NCBI RefSeq assembly: GCF_021654115.1
Contig: NZ_JAIWJF010000003.1
Coordinates: forward strand, 1 to 64,000
DNA: 64,000 nucleotides
Reading direction: 5' to 3'
Source: Furfurilactobacillus milii
GTDB taxonomy: Bacteria; Bacillota; Bacilli; Lactobacillales; Lactobacillaceae
The notes under the pieces are model-generated. The model had not been told where the DNA came from and ran no database searches. It saw only the letters and a program-made list of their open reading frames with translations. Made by a program: the position numbers and the translations under genes. How positions within the stretch are numbered: the first letter of the stretch is position 1; each line of letters opens with the position of its first letter. Below, piece after piece: positions 26,778-36,606 of this stretch.

Positions 26778-27614
26778 CTAAACGTCCAGTGAGCCGGAGA
26801 GTAATTGATCGATGACATTAAGAACCCCTTCATCATTGTTAGAGTCTGTCCGATGCGGTGCCTTTGTCAGCACATCGGCATGAGCATTGGCCATGGCATA
26901 CCCGTGCGGTGTCATCGTTAACATATCGAGATCATTCTCATTATCACCAAACGTCATGATCTCATCATTTTGAATACCGTAACGTTCTTGTAAATGCTGT
27001 AAACCAGTTTCTTTTGATACTCCGGAAACACCAATATCTTCAGTGTTAAAACCAGAATTCATTGCAGATAAACCAGGCTGAAGTTGAGTGATCATTTCTG
27101 GAATCACTGCCTCGGTGTTAACCGTTTGATCGAAACTAACAGCGATTTTAACCAGTTGATCATCCAGAGTCGCAGGATCGACATCAAAAAGGTGGTCCAA
27201 ACGAATCAGTGAATTATAGTATCGTTTGATCAATTGGAAAATTGGCTCTGGCGTTTCGCTATCTACGTAAGCGCGGTTAACGCCAGATAATGTCGTGAGT
27301 GTCATTGGCTGTGGGTAATGCTGTTTCAACACCGCCAAGGTTTGATTGACTAACTGATGAGGGATTTCACTGGCGAATAATAATGAATCTCGAGCATGTA
27401 CAATTGCGCCATTGTCTGAGATGAAATCCATTTGATCTTTGAAAGGTAGAAACTGATCAACAAGTCGCTGAAATTGTGAACCGCTGGCTGCGGCAAAATG
27501 AATGCCCTTTGCACTTAACTGGCGGAATTGTTGTGCAAATCGAGCACGATTGTAGTCATTTTCGTCATTTAGAAAGGTGCCGTCCATGTCAACGGCAATG
27601 AGCTTGATGGTCAT
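26778..27614 (-). CDS. HAD-superfamily sugar-phosphate phosphatase, Cof type
   Basis: 278 residues. HAD motif I VDMDGTFLND, motif II ASGSQ, motif IV GDNENDLDML, with the C2-type cap of the Cof/YidA group. These enzymes dephosphorylate sugar phosphates or flavin mononucleotide; specificity cannot be read. 42 bp after the M20 peptidase on the same strand, probably co-transcribed. Confidence 0.9.
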   Translation of the reverse strand: MTIKLIAVDMDGTFLNDENDYNRARFAQQFRQLSAKGIHFAAASGSQFQRLVDQFLPFKDQMDFISDNGAIVHARDSLLFASEIPHQLVNQTLAVLKQHYPQPMTLTTLSGVNRAYVDSETPEPIFQLIKRYYNSLIRLDHLFDVDPATLDDQLVKIAVSFDQTVNTEAVIPEMITQLQPGLSAMNSGFNTEDIGVSGVSKETGLQHLQERYGIQNDEIMTFGDNENDLDMLTMTPHGYAMANAHADVLTKAPHRTDSNNDEGVLNVIDQLLSGSLDV

Positions 27615-27656
27615 ATTGTAAAACTCCTATTCAATAAGATGTTGTAATATACAAAG

Positions 27657-28799
27657 CTAGCTTAGATATTCAGTGGCAATTTGCTTGTATACGTCAATTA
27701 AGTGCAAATAATCGCTTAAATCGACATATTCGTTAACCCGGTGAGCACTGTCCCACCGACCGGGTCCGAGGACAATAATGGGGAATTTGTTATCTGCTTT
27801 TGTATATTCAGAAGCATCCGTAGCACCGTGAATCACGGATAATTCTGCTGGCCGTTTTGTCGCTTTCGCTAAGGCATCACTGGCAATCTTAACCAGTGAA
27901 GATTCACGATCTGAAATAACAGGGAAGAAACTGAAATCGACAGTCAGTTTTAACTGAACGCCGGGTTCCTGATTGAGTTTGTCGATAATTTGTTGCAGTC
28001 GGTCAATGATTTTGGTGTTGTCAAATTCTGGAATAGGCCGAATGTTACCCTCTAAGTGTGCTTGACCAGGAATTGAATTGACCTGATCACCACCGTTGAT
28101 GACAGTGACAGAATGGACAACTGGGCCCAGAACGTCACTGGTTGGCGCATCATCAAATGCATGGTTTTCTTCATTAATAAACTTGACTAGATTGGTAATG
28201 GCATTGATGCCTTTTTCGGGCATGGAAGAATGAACGGATTTACCAATTGAATCAACAGAATAATCAATGGAACCGTTATGAGCAAAAATAATTTGATCAC
28301 TGGTTGGTTCGCCAACAATCATGGCGTCCACGCGATCGACATAGCCTGCCTGCGTTAACATTCGTGAACCAGGGGCACCATACTCTTCGCCAACAGTAGC
28401 TAGAAATTGTAGTTTACCGGTTTTGGGTAATCCGGCATCATGTAGGTCGATCAGAGTGGTTACCATAGCAGCAAGACCGCTCTTCATATCTGCCGCACCG
28501 CGACCGAAAAGTTGACCATTCTCAACATGGGCTGCCAACGGTGGAAAACGCCAATCATCATGTTCGTCAGCTGCTACAGTATCCTGATGACCCGTCAACA
28601 TTAACGTTTTGCCAGGTTTACCCGAGTCCAGTTCAGCAAAAAGATTTGTTCTACCATCCTGATAAGGAATTTTTTTTGCTGTAATGCCATGCTGACCGAG
28701 TTCAGTGATGATCCTGTCTGACATGGCTTCTTCATGGCCATTGCGTGAATCAATTTTGATGAAATCTGTCAACAGTGTTAATACTTGTTTTTCTTCCAT
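27657..28799 (-). CDS. M20-family metallopeptidase (ArgE/DapE type)
   Basis: 380 residues. Zinc ligands and catalytic residues in LTGHQDTVAA, GRGAADMKSG, VGEEYGAPGS and VGEPTSD; dimerisation domain in the middle; last His in the C-terminal region. The ArgE/DapE/ACY1 group removes acyl groups from amino acids or cleaves dipeptides. Often labelled succinyl-diaminopimelate desuccinylase in lactobacilli, which this sequence alone does not prove. Confidence 0.88.
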   Translation of the reverse strand: MEEKQVLTLLTDFIKIDSRNGHEEAMSDRIITELGQHGITAKKIPYQDGRTNLFAELDSGKPGKTLMLTGHQDTVAADEHDDWRFPPLAAHVENGQLFGRGAADMKSGLAAMVTTLIDLHDAGLPKTGKLQFLATVGEEYGAPGSRMLTQAGYVDRVDAMIVGEPTSDQIIFAHNGSIDYSVDSIGKSVHSSMPEKGINAITNLVKFINEENHAFDDAPTSDVLGPVVHSVTVINGGDQVNSIPGQAHLEGNIRPIPEFDNTKIIDRLQQIIDKLNQEPGVQLKLTVDFSFFPVISDRESSLVKIASDALAKATKRPAELSVIHGATDASEYTKADNKFPIIVLGPGRWDSAHRVNEYVDLSDYLHLIDVYKQIATEYLS

Positions 28800-29211
28800 A
28801 GATTCTCAAACCACCTTTTCTAAACCGATTACATCCTTTATAGCACTTATTTCGATTAAAAGTGGCGGTTTGTGTAAAAAAGCTAATTTACGCTTATTCG
28901 TCCTGTTTGACGATCTTGAAATTACAACTTGATGCGGAAAACGAAAATGTCTGAAAATCGTTATGGCTTTTTTCATGAGAATTGTGCAAACGTCTGTGAA
29001 ATCCTATACCAATCTTTCGAGTGCCTTTATATATAGGCGATTAGCCCGTAACCAATTTCAACGATTGATGAGAGAAAAAACGCGATTTAATTGTTTTCTC
29101 ATAATATACTGGTTGTCGAGCTAATTGTGAACAGGTATGGTGTGAAGCATAGACCAATCGATATAAATATGTACTAAAGGCCTATATACTTAGATTGAAA
29201 AGGTGATACCA
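28800..29211. promoter_or_regulatory. Divergent promoter region of M20 peptidase and transaldolase genes
   Basis: 412 bp, AT-rich. Near the middle GCCT..AGGC around TTATATAT (29027-29041) forms a short palindrome; GGCCTATATAC (29179-29189) just before the transaldolase ribosome site is its inverted partner. TCATAATATACT (29097-29108) is a good -10 candidate. No gene seen. Confidence 0.4.
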
Positions 29212-29943
29212 ATGGACGAAACAAGAATTAATCAATTAGGTGTAGAACTTTATGCTGACGGCGCAGATATTGACCAAATGGTTGATGCGTACAAATCAGG
29301 TTTAGTGACTGGGTTTACAACCAACCCATCCTTAATGAAGGCTGCCGGAGTCACGGACTACATTGAGTTTGCACATCAAGCTGTTGCAAGCATTCCGGAT
29401 TTACCAATTTCATTTGAAGTATTCAGTGATGATTTTGACGATATGGAAGAAGAAGCCCATATTATCAGTCATTTCGGAACACACGTGTATGTGAAAATTC
29501 CGGTCATGAATTCTTTAGGTGAATCAAGCATTCCGTTGATTCACAAATTGTCTCATGATGGCATTAAGGTTAACGCAACTGCTATTTTTACAGAAGAACA
29601 AGTTCGTCATGTGCGTGATGCTCTTGATGAAACAACAGGTGGGATTGTTTCGGTCTTCGCCGGTCGGATTGCTGATACTGGTGTGGATCCGCGACCATTA
29701 ATGTCGAAATATGCTGATATTGTTCACTTTAAGCCTAACTTGAAACTGTTGTGGGCAAGTCAGCGAGAAGTTTACAACATTATGCAGGCGGCACAAACGC
29801 ACACAGACATCATTACTTGCACGCCAGATTCATTGAAGAAGCTGACGTTATTGGGCAAACCATTGGCCGAGTATTCATTAGATACAGTTAAACGCTTCAA
29901 AGCCGACAGCCAGGCACTTGGCTTCAAGATTTTGACTAAGTAG
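29212..29943 (+). CDS. tal: Transaldolase (small, TalC/MipB-like)
   Basis: 243 residues from ATG 29212; the GTG at 29203 lies within the AAAGGTG ribosome site. TIM barrel with FTTNPSLMKAAG, Schiff-base Lys in VYVKIPV, NATAIFT and SVFAGRIADTG motifs. Moves dihydroxyacetone units between sugar phosphates in the pentose phosphate pathway, or acts as fructose-6-phosphate aldolase, a close relative. The length is slightly above the 214-220 residues usual for that group. Confidence 0.88.
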   Translation: MDETRINQLGVELYADGADIDQMVDAYKSGLVTGFTTNPSLMKAAGVTDYIEFAHQAVASIPDLPISFEVFSDDFDDMEEEAHIISHFGTHVYVKIPVMNSLGESSIPLIHKLSHDGIKVNATAIFTEEQVRHVRDALDETTGGIVSVFAGRIADTGVDPRPLMSKYADIVHFKPNLKLLWASQREVYNIMQAAQTHTDIITCTPDSLKKLTLLGKPLAEYSLDTVKRFKADSQALGFKILTK

Positions 29944-30003
29944 CCACCGACTTATGACTATCATTAATTTTTATTGCAACACACGATTTTTGAGAAAATA
30001 ACA

Positions 30004-30056
30004 CGACAAAACGGTCATCACTATCTCTGGGAAAGGTAGTGATGACCGTTTTGTGT
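30004..30056. terminator. Bidirectional terminator between transaldolase and sigma-factor genes
   Basis: ACAAAACGGTCATCACTA pairs perfectly (18 bp) with TAGTGATGACCGTTTTGT; both genes converge here. Confidence 0.88.
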
Positions 30057-30072
30057 CCATTAAGTTGTAGCG

Positions 30073-30627
30073 TTAAAAAAACTCAGGAAAATGAGTCTGA
30101 AGCTTGGCTGCCAAACGTTCACGGTGTTTGTAAAGGGTCGGCCTGGAAACATGAAGCGACTTAGCGGCCTGACTAATGGTCATTTCTTCATCAAGCAAAA
30201 GGCTTAGCAGGTTTTTTTCTGTTGGTGTGCAAGTCGCGATTAATCGATTAATAAAATCATGGGTTTCTATGTTGATTGCCGTTGCCTCCGTGTTTTGAAG
30301 CTGGTTGACTACAGCATCACTGAGTTCACTTTGATGGCTTAACCGACGAGTGCTAGCGCGCAACCAGTCTAAAAGGCGCCAGTAGAGCCGTTGATAAGCG
30401 TAGCGACGCAAGGCGTCGGCGTCATGGTCTCCGAAGGCATTCACATAGTCTTTAAATACCGCCACGTAGATGAGACGGCCCTCAGAAACAGCATCGTCAA
30501 AATTTGGATCCCCATGGCGTACGTTGAGACGTTTTAGAACGCCATACAGAACACGGTTGTTACTTTCGTGTGTGATAAAGGCGAAGGCTTGTTGTGTTAA
30601 TTGTTCATCTTCATTAAGAATGGGCAT
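30073..30627 (-). CDS. SigH/ComX-like alternative sigma factor
   Basis: 184 residues. Region 2-like N-terminal half (DDAVSEGRLIYVAVFKDYVN..YAYQRLYWRLLDWLR) and a region 4-like HTH at the C-terminus (MTISQAAKSLHVSRPTLYKH). This length and layout match the sigH/comX proteins of lactobacilli, which switch on late competence genes. Monocistronic; GAGGAAA ribosome site. A ComK-like protein is encoded 8 kb away. Intact. Confidence 0.82.
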   Translation of the reverse strand: MPILNEDEQLTQQAFAFITHESNNRVLYGVLKRLNVRHGDPNFDDAVSEGRLIYVAVFKDYVNAFGDHDADALRRYAYQRLYWRLLDWLRASTRRLSHQSELSDAVVNQLQNTEATAINIETHDFINRLIATCTPTEKNLLSLLLDEEMTISQAAKSLHVSRPTLYKHRERLAAKLQTHFPEFF

Positions 30628-31019
30628 GTAATTTCCTCATTTGATTTTGATTGTTGCCTTGTACACAGACACAGTCAAAACGTTTATTTTTTCGTCGAAG
30701 GCCGTTGACGTAAAGGAGAATAACGTGCTGATGGACAATACACCATGCTGTAAATTCGAACTGAGGAATAGCAAAGAGAATATGTGAAATCGCTTCATTG
30801 TTTGAACTAGACCAATATATCTGACACTGTTATCTAAATCCGTTTAATCAATTTACGGTTGCCAGTCTGATGGGAATTAAGGGCATGAAAGATTGTAAAT
30901 TTACTAAACGGATATAAAGCGCTTAATTGGTGCCGTGAAATTATTTTCTAAAATATTATGGACAAATGTTCATAGCTCCTGATATACTGATGTTAGACAA
31001 ATGAAAGGGGTTTCATAAA
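30628..31019 (+). promoter_or_regulatory. deo operon promoter and operator region
   Basis: Promoter TGGACA (30959-30964), 18-nt spacer, TATACT (30983-30988). The -35 box is part of a near-palindrome TGGACAAATGTTCA (30959-30972), a candidate operator for the DeoR-type repressor encoded downstream. A palindromic AAAGCGCTT core (cre-like, ~30916-30924) lies upstream. The rest of the 390-bp gap shows no gene. Confidence 0.6.
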
Positions 31020-31706
31020 ATGACATTAACTGTTGCACAACTCGCAAAATACATGGATCACACAATGCTTAAACCAGAAGCAACTTCGGCAATGATTGAT
31101 AAAACTGTTGCGGAGGCTCGCGAATACAACACTGCTTCCGTATGTATCAATCCGTACTGGGTTGCCCGTGTTCACAAAGGACTTGAGGGAACAGACATTG
31201 CTACTTGTACTGTAATTGGTTTCCCACTGGGAGCTTCAACGACCACAACAAAAGTTTTTGAAACCAACGATGCCATTGATAACGGTGCCGACGAAATTGA
31301 CATGGTTATCAATATTGGTGAACTAAAATCTAATAATGATGAAGCCGTTTTGGCAGATATTAAAGCCGTGGCAGAGGCTACTCATGCCAAGGGTAAATTG
31401 CTTAAGGTGATTATTGAAAATGCATTATTAACGGATGAAGAAAAACGGCGGGCTTCCGAGTTGACCGTTAAGGGTGGCGCTGATTTTGTTAAAACGTCGA
31501 CTGGATTTTCCACTTCTGGCGCTAAGGCCGAAGATGTTCGTTTAATGCGTGAGGCAGTTGGTCCTGACTTTAAGATTAAGGCAGCCGGTGGCATGCACAG
31601 CTTGAAGGATGCGTTAGCAATGATCGACGCAGGTGCTAATCGTTTAGGTGTCTCTGCATCAGTTGCAATTCTTGAAGAAGCAAAGGCACAAACGGCAACG
31701 GTTTAA
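31020..31706 (+). CDS. deoC: Deoxyribose-phosphate aldolase
   Basis: 228 residues. Cleaves 2-deoxyribose-5-phosphate to glyceraldehyde-3-phosphate and acetaldehyde. Schiff-base Lys in [13 protein letters not shown] and the second catalytic Lys in FKIKAAGGM; start [11 protein letters not shown] is typical. First gene of deoC-deoB-deoD-deoR-pdp. Ribosome site AAAGGGG. Confidence 0.97.
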   Translation: MTLTVAQLAKYMDHTMLKPEATSAMIDKTVAEAREYNTASVCINPYWVARVHKGLEGTDIATCTVIGFPLGASTTTTKVFETNDAIDNGADEIDMVINIGELKSNNDEAVLADIKAVAEATHAKGKLLKVIIENALLTDEEKRRASELTVKGGADFVKTSTGFSTSGAKAEDVRLMREAVGPDFKIKAAGGMHSLKDALAMIDAGANRLGVSASVAILEEAKAQTATV

Positions 31707-31727
31707 CAATAGGCATTCTCAACAAAA

Positions 31728-31741
31728 TGTAAGCGCTTGCT
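31728..31741 (+). promoter_or_regulatory. cre-like CcpA site between deoC and deoB
   Basis: TGTAAGCGCTTGCT differs from the TGWAANCGNTNWCA consensus at two positions but keeps the central palindrome. Confidence 0.5.
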
Positions 31742-31820
31742 TGGCAAAAAAGATAAGTGATTTTAGATAACTGCCCATTAATATGAGCGTAAGCGAGACA
31801 GGAAAGGACTTTCAAAAATC

Positions 31821-33032
31821 ATGGCATACAAACGAATTTTTGCAATTGTAATGGATTCAGTCGGTATTGGGGAGGCCCCAGACGCAGCGGACTTCGATGA
31901 TGTCGGTGCTGACACACTTGGACATGTTGGCGCATTTTATGCGGGGGACTTGGCACTGCCCAATTTGGGTAAGTTGGGACTGAGCAACATTCGTCCCGAT
32001 AAGCCGATTCAGGGCGTACCAGTCGCTAATCAAGCCATTGGTGCGTTTGGCAAAATGCGTGAAGTTTCTGCTGGTAAAGATAGCATGGACGGTCATTGGG
32101 AAATGATGGGGCTGCCTGTGAGAAAGCCTTTATCGACTTTTCCAAACGGATTTCCAGAAGAAATCATTAAAAAGCTGGAAGATTTCTCTGGTCGCCATGT
32201 AATTGTCAACAAGCCTTATTCAGGAACTGACGTTATTCATGATTACGGTGAACAACAGATGAAGACCGGCGAATTGATCGTTTACACTTCTGGAGATTCA
32301 GTGCTTCAAATTGCCGCCCATGAAGATGTTATTTCTGTTAAAGAGCTGTACAAAATTTGTGAGTATGCGCGTTCACTAGTTAACGGACCAGAATGGACAA
32401 TCGGTCGAATTATTGCGCGTCCTTACGTTGGTCCTGACAAGGATCACTTTACTCGGACGGCTAACCGTCACGACTTCAGTCTAGAACCAATTGGCGAAAC
32501 GGACATGGACCGCTTAAAGGCGGCTGGACTTGATGTGATTGGTGTGGGTAAAATTAATGACATTTTCTCCGGTCATGGCATTACCAAGGGCTACCACAAT
32601 GAAAGCAACATGGACGGAATGGATCATGTGGACGAAGTTATGGCTAGCGACTTCCATGGTTTCTGCTTTACGAACTTGGTCGATTTTGACGCAATGTATG
32701 GTCACCGCCGTAATCCAAAGGGATTTGGTCAGGCTTTAATGGACTTTGACCAACGGTTGACCAAGGTATTGGCAAACCTAAAGGATGACGATTTGCTCAT
32801 GATCACAGCTGATCACGGTAACGATCCTGGCTACCGTGGTACAGATCATACACGTGAATTCGTTCCTTTGTTAGCGTACTCACCATCTATGAAGCACGCT
32901 AATCAGTCATTGGGCATTCGTCCAACGTTTGCTGATATGGGTGCAACAGTATTGGAAAACTTTGGTGTGCAAGGGAATAGTGAAGGCACCAGTTTCTTGA
33001 GTGAAGTCAGCAATGGCGAAACGGTAAAGTAA
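31821..33032 (+). CDS. deoB: Phosphopentomutase
   Basis: 403 residues of the alkaline phosphatase superfamily. Metal-binding [13 protein letters not shown], phospho-threonine loop region [14 protein letters not shown] and C-terminal TADHGNDP motifs are intact. Interconverts (deoxy)ribose-1-phosphate and -5-phosphate, linking the phosphorylases DeoD and Pdp with DeoC. Operon position fits. Confidence 0.97.
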   Translation: MAYKRIFAIVMDSVGIGEAPDAADFDDVGADTLGHVGAFYAGDLALPNLGKLGLSNIRPDKPIQGVPVANQAIGAFGKMREVSAGKDSMDGHWEMMGLPVRKPLSTFPNGFPEEIIKKLEDFSGRHVIVNKPYSGTDVIHDYGEQQMKTGELIVYTSGDSVLQIAAHEDVISVKELYKICEYARSLVNGPEWTIGRIIARPYVGPDKDHFTRTANRHDFSLEPIGETDMDRLKAAGLDVIGVGKINDIFSGHGITKGYHNESNMDGMDHVDEVMASDFHGFCFTNLVDFDAMYGHRRNPKGFGQALMDFDQRLTKVLANLKDDDLLMITADHGNDPGYRGTDHTREFVPLLAYSPSMKHANQSLGIRPTFADMGATVLENFGVQGNSEGTSFLSEVSNGETVK

Positions 33033-33057
33033 ACCTTTCGAATGAGGAGGATGCACA

Positions 33058-33768
33058 ATGAGTACACATATTGGTGCCAACATGGGCGATTACGCTGATA
33101 CAGTTTTGCTGCCCGGAGATCCACTGCGGGCAAAGTATATCGCTGAAAACTTTTTGACCAACGCAAAACAGGTGAATTCGGTTCGAAATGCTTTTGGTTA
33201 CACTGGTGAATATAAAGGCCACCGTGTTTCCGTTCAAGGATCAGGGATGGGGATTCCATCCATGTCCATTTACATTAATGAATTAGTTAAATTCTTCGGT
33301 GTGAAAACAATCATTCGGGTCGGTTCGTGTGGCGGCATGGCGCCGGATGTCCACTTACGGGATGTGCTGTTGGCATCTGGCTCAACAACTGACTCCGCTG
33401 TAACTGCGAATACATTTGGACCAGGCATCCATTATGCACCGCTAGCCAACTTTGAATTGCTGGACACAGCTTTTCATGAAGCTCAGAAGATGGGCATTAA
33501 GCCCAAAGTAGGTGACATTTTTGCCGCGGACCGTTTCTATAATGACGAGCTGGACATGAAGAAGTTGGCTGATTATGGCGTTATCGGCACCGAAATGGAA
33601 TCAGCAGGGTTATACTTATTGGGTGCCAAACTTCACTTCCGTGCACTGTCTGTGTTGACGGTCAGTGACTTAATCTTTGGCGAAGAAAAAACCACGGCGG
33701 AGGAACGCGAAAAAACGTTCAACGACATGATTAACATTTCGTTAGCAACAGCGATTGCTGGTAAGTAA
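33058..33768 (+). CDS. deoD: Purine nucleoside phosphorylase, DeoD type
   Basis: 236 residues, the hexameric DeoD length. Start HIGANMGDYADTVLLPGDP, phosphate-binding RVGSCGGM and ribose-binding GTEMESAGLY, with the catalytic Asp in LTVSDL. Releases purine bases and (deoxy)ribose-1-phosphate. Strong GAGGAGG ribosome site, 25 bp after deoB. Confidence 0.97.
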   Translation: MSTHIGANMGDYADTVLLPGDPLRAKYIAENFLTNAKQVNSVRNAFGYTGEYKGHRVSVQGSGMGIPSMSIYINELVKFFGVKTIIRVGSCGGMAPDVHLRDVLLASGSTTDSAVTANTFGPGIHYAPLANFELLDTAFHEAQKMGIKPKVGDIFAADRFYNDELDMKKLADYGVIGTEMESAGLYLLGAKLHFRALSVLTVSDLIFGEEKTTAEEREKTFNDMINISLATAIAGK

Positions 33769-33810
33769 CGCAACATTGAGTTTGAAATGTTTAGGAAGAC
33801 ATTGGTTAGT

Positions 33811-33861
33811 CAATAAAGGGCGAATGGTTCGGCGATTTGCCAAATCATTCGCTCTTTGTTG
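33811..33861 (+). terminator. Long hairpin after deoD
   Basis: AATAAAGGGCGAATGGTTCGGC pairs over about 22 bp with GCCAAATCATTCGCTCTTTGTT with a 5-nt loop. No clean T-run, so it may be a 3'-end processing or mRNA-stability element that lowers expression of the downstream deoR-pdp. Confidence 0.6.
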
Positions 33862-33956
33862 ATTGCCTGTACTGAAATCATTTCCAGTCATAACGTGATG
33901 TTAACTGCAATCGTGACAGGGATTCCGAAACCGTGGGACGAAAAGAGGAAATGTTC

Positions 33957-34913
33957 GTGGAAACAGATGATCAAAAAACGGCAGATAGTCTTAAGGCAGC
34001 GACCTTGTACTACCAAAACAATTGGGGACAAGGCGAAATTGCAACCGAAATGAACATTTCACGTGCAACGGTTTCACGCTTATTGCAGTACGCAAGAAGG
34101 ACTGGCCTGGTTAAAATTGAAATTGCTGCCCCGATGACACCGGTAGCTACGTTAACGGTGCAGCTTCAAGAAAAGTATCAGCTGGCGCATTTGCTAGTTG
34201 TGCCAACACAAGGAGCGGGTACCCCTGATTTATTGTCACGTGTTGGAAAGGCAGCCGCAGAATATATTGAATCGATTGTAACGACAGATGACATTATCGG
34301 ACTTGGGTGGGGTAAAACCATCCATCAAGTGGCAAATCATTTGGATCCTAAGGATGTTAGCGGCATCACCGTTGTTCAGATGAAGGGTAGCGTGGCAAAC
34401 ACGCAGAGTAATAACTTTGCGTTTGAAAGTGTTAATACGTTTGCTAACGCATTTCATACGTTGCCGCAGTACCTACCGCTGCCCGTTATTTTCGATCACC
34501 AACAAACAAAAGAATTAGTTGAACAGGATACACACATTAAACACATTATTGAACTGGGTAAAAAGGCTGACATTGCGGTTTTTACTGTTGGCACAGTTCG
34601 CGATTCAGCGTTGCTATTTAAGCTGGGATACTTCACTCAAGCCGAACAGGCGTATTTACAAGATCATGCTGTTGGCGATGTATTTTCCCGTTTTATTAAT
34701 GCCCAAGGTCAGTTGGTTGATACAAATATTGATCAGCGAACGATTGGTATTCCACTGGATGCGCTTGCCAATATTCCACATAGCGTGTTAGTGGCGGCCA
34801 ATCCTGCCAAGGTACCTGCTGTACACGGTGCTGTTACAGCCGGTTATGCGAACACGTTGATTATTGATCAAGGGAGTGCAACTCAGCTATTAAACTATGA
34901 CCCAGTTCACTAA
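33957..34913 (+). CDS. deoR: SorC/DeoR-type transcriptional repressor of deoxynucleoside genes
   Basis: N-terminal HTH (AATLYYQNNWGQGEIATEM then NISRATVSRLLQYAR) and a C-terminal sugar-binding SorC domain (GLGWGKTIHQVANHL..), as in Bacillus DeoR, which responds to deoxyribose-5-phosphate. Start: GTG 33957 has AGAGG 8 nt upstream; a GTG at 33933 would add eight residues but lacks a site. It lies inside the deo cluster and is its likely regulator, about 318 residues. Confidence 0.87.
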   Translation: METDDQKTADSLKAATLYYQNNWGQGEIATEMNISRATVSRLLQYARRTGLVKIEIAAPMTPVATLTVQLQEKYQLAHLLVVPTQGAGTPDLLSRVGKAAAEYIESIVTTDDIIGLGWGKTIHQVANHLDPKDVSGITVVQMKGSVANTQSNNFAFESVNTFANAFHTLPQYLPLPVIFDHQQTKELVEQDTHIKHIIELGKKADIAVFTVGTVRDSALLFKLGYFTQAEQAYLQDHAVGDVFSRFINAQGQLVDTNIDQRTIGIPLDALANIPHSVLVAANPAKVPAVHGAVTAGYANTLIIDQGSATQLLNYDPVH

Positions 34914-34932
34914 GTGATGGAGGTCAGTAACC

Positions 34933-36231
34933 ATGAGAATGGTCGATGTAATTGATACGAAACGTAATGGTGGGGAACTAACCACTGAGCAAATCGAATT
35001 TTTTATTAACGGGTATACAAAAGGTGACATTCCGGACTATCAGGTTAGCGCACTATTAATGGCGATTTATCTAAAAGGAATGACAAAGCAGGAAACGGCC
35101 ACCATGACAATGACCATGTTGCATTCGGGAGATCAGTTGGATTTGAGCGATATTCATGGCGTCAAGGTGGACAAACATTCGACTGGAGGTGTTGGCGACA
35201 AGACCAGCATTCCATTAGCGCCTTTGGTAGCCTCGGTTGGTATTCCAGTGCCAATGATTTCTGGGCGCGGCCTTGGTCATACGGGTGGCACGTTGGATAA
35301 GTTGGAGGCCATTCCTGGTTTAAAGGTTGAAATTAGCGAAGCATCATTTAAACAGCAGTTGCGCGATGTTGGTTGCGCCATTGTCGGCGCAACTGGAAAC
35401 ATTGCTCCAGCAGACAAGAAAATTTACGCACTACGTGATGTAACTGATACGGTTGACTCCATTCCACTGATTGCTGGCTCGATCATGAGTAAAAAAATTG
35501 CCAGTGGAACAGATGCCTTAGTTTTGGATGTTAAAACGGGGAGTGGCGCCTTTATGAAAACAGAGGCGGACTCAGTTGCATTAGCCAAGGAACTAGTCGG
35601 TATTGGTAAAAGTGTTGGTATGAATGCAATGGCGGTTATTTCCGACATGAATCAGCCATTAGGGAACGCCATTGGTAACGCCTTGGAAATTGAAGAGTCA
35701 ATTGCATTATTAAAGGGCAATGGCCCAGCCGATTTGCTTGATTTGGTATTAACAATTGGCAGTCAAATGGTTGTCATGGCAAATAAGGCAACCGATCTAG
35801 ATGCCGCCAGAAAAATGCTACAGCAGCATATTGATGATGGCTCCGCTTTGACCAAGTTCAAAGAAATGATCATCGCTCAGGGTGGTGACGGTCGCGTGAT
35901 TGAAAACCCAGCAATGATGCCTCAGGCAACCTATCAAATGCCGATATTGGCGGCTCGTGATGGCGTTATCACCAAAATGAAGGCAGATGAAATGGGCATT
36001 GCTGCGATGATGCTCGGTGGTGGCCGGCAGAAGAAGGATGATCAATTGGATTATGCTGTCGGTTTGACGTTGTCCAAAAAGGTTGGTGACGAAGTTCATC
36101 AGGGCGACACGATTTTGACAATTCACAGTAACCGAGAGGATGTTAGCGATGTCCAGCAATTGATTGAAGCAAATATTGCAATTGGTGATGAGGCGCAGCC
36201 GTTGACACTCATCCATGAGGTTGTCGATTAA
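34933..36231 (+). CDS. pdp: Pyrimidine-nucleoside phosphorylase
   Basis: 432 residues. Phosphate-binding [17 protein letters not shown], substrate [17 protein letters not shown] and the C-terminal GGGRQKKDD region are typical of thymidine/pyrimidine nucleoside phosphorylases. Splits uridine, thymidine and deoxyuridine. 19 bp after deoR with GGAGG site; last gene of the deo cluster. Confidence 0.96.
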   Translation: MRMVDVIDTKRNGGELTTEQIEFFINGYTKGDIPDYQVSALLMAIYLKGMTKQETATMTMTMLHSGDQLDLSDIHGVKVDKHSTGGVGDKTSIPLAPLVASVGIPVPMISGRGLGHTGGTLDKLEAIPGLKVEISEASFKQQLRDVGCAIVGATGNIAPADKKIYALRDVTDTVDSIPLIAGSIMSKKIASGTDALVLDVKTGSGAFMKTEADSVALAKELVGIGKSVGMNAMAVISDMNQPLGNAIGNALEIEESIALLKGNGPADLLDLVLTIGSQMVVMANKATDLDAARKMLQQHIDDGSALTKFKEMIIAQGGDGRVIENPAMMPQATYQMPILAARDGVITKMKADEMGIAAMMLGGGRQKKDDQLDYAVGLTLSKKVGDEVHQGDTILTIHSNREDVSDVQQLIEANIAIGDEAQPLTLIHEVVD

Positions 36232-36419
36232 AGATTGGTTTTGGAACAAGTGTTGTTTGCTCAAGTAACAGTTGAATTTAAGCTTGATAGAGGCGAGTTT
36301 TCTTAGGCCGGTCAGTGAAGTAGGCCGATGCCATCATTATATTAAAGAAGGCATGTTGAATATTGGGTCTCACGCTTGAATCTGTGTGTGATTATTGCTA
36401 AACTACTCTAGAAAATAAC

Positions 36420-36447
36420 TGTCCGACAGTGAGCGGACCTTTTTTGG
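36420..36447 (+). terminator. Hairpin with T-run upstream of leader ORF
   Basis: GTCCG and CGGAC form a short stem around ACAGTGAG, followed by CTTTTTT. It may end the pdp transcript; the preceding 185 bp hold nothing recognisable. Confidence 0.6.
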
Positions 36448-36457
36448 AGGCAAGACC

Positions 36458-36556
36458 ATGATGTTTTTGATGATGCGTTTTTTCAAACAACAAGTTGCGG
36501 GCATCGTGGCCCCTCAGTCATTTTCCGCAAATATTGTTAATTATAAGCGTTGCTGA
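36458..36556 (+). CDS. Candidate 32-residue leader peptide before the NCS1 permease
   Basis: Too short for usual gene calls. TTGGAGG lies 7 nt before tandem ATGs; the peptide starts MMFLMMRFFKQQ and ends NYKRC. Its last codons and stop fall inside the 5' arm of a terminator-like hairpin (36546-36581) that precedes the permease gene. That geometry is what ribosome-dependent attenuation needs. It may instead be a small membrane-active peptide or spurious. Confidence 0.45.
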   Translation: MMFLMMRFFKQQVAGIVAPQSFSANIVNYKRC

Positions 36557-36581
36557 CACTACTGTGTTGGTAGCGCTTTTT
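36546..36581 (+). terminator. Candidate attenuator upstream of NCS1 permease
   Basis: AGCGTTGCTGACAC and GTGTTGGTAGCGCT pair along their full length (several G-U) with a TACT loop, then TTTTT. The 5' arm contains the leader ORF stop codon; the permease start is 26 nt beyond. Confidence 0.65.
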
Positions 36582-36606
36582 CTTAGCAGCAAACGGAGGA
36601 AGAGAC

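Noticed and set aside
35818-36264. 148-codon minus-strand frame opposite pdp
   Set aside because: Entirely antisense to a conserved gene; no ribosome site or family features.
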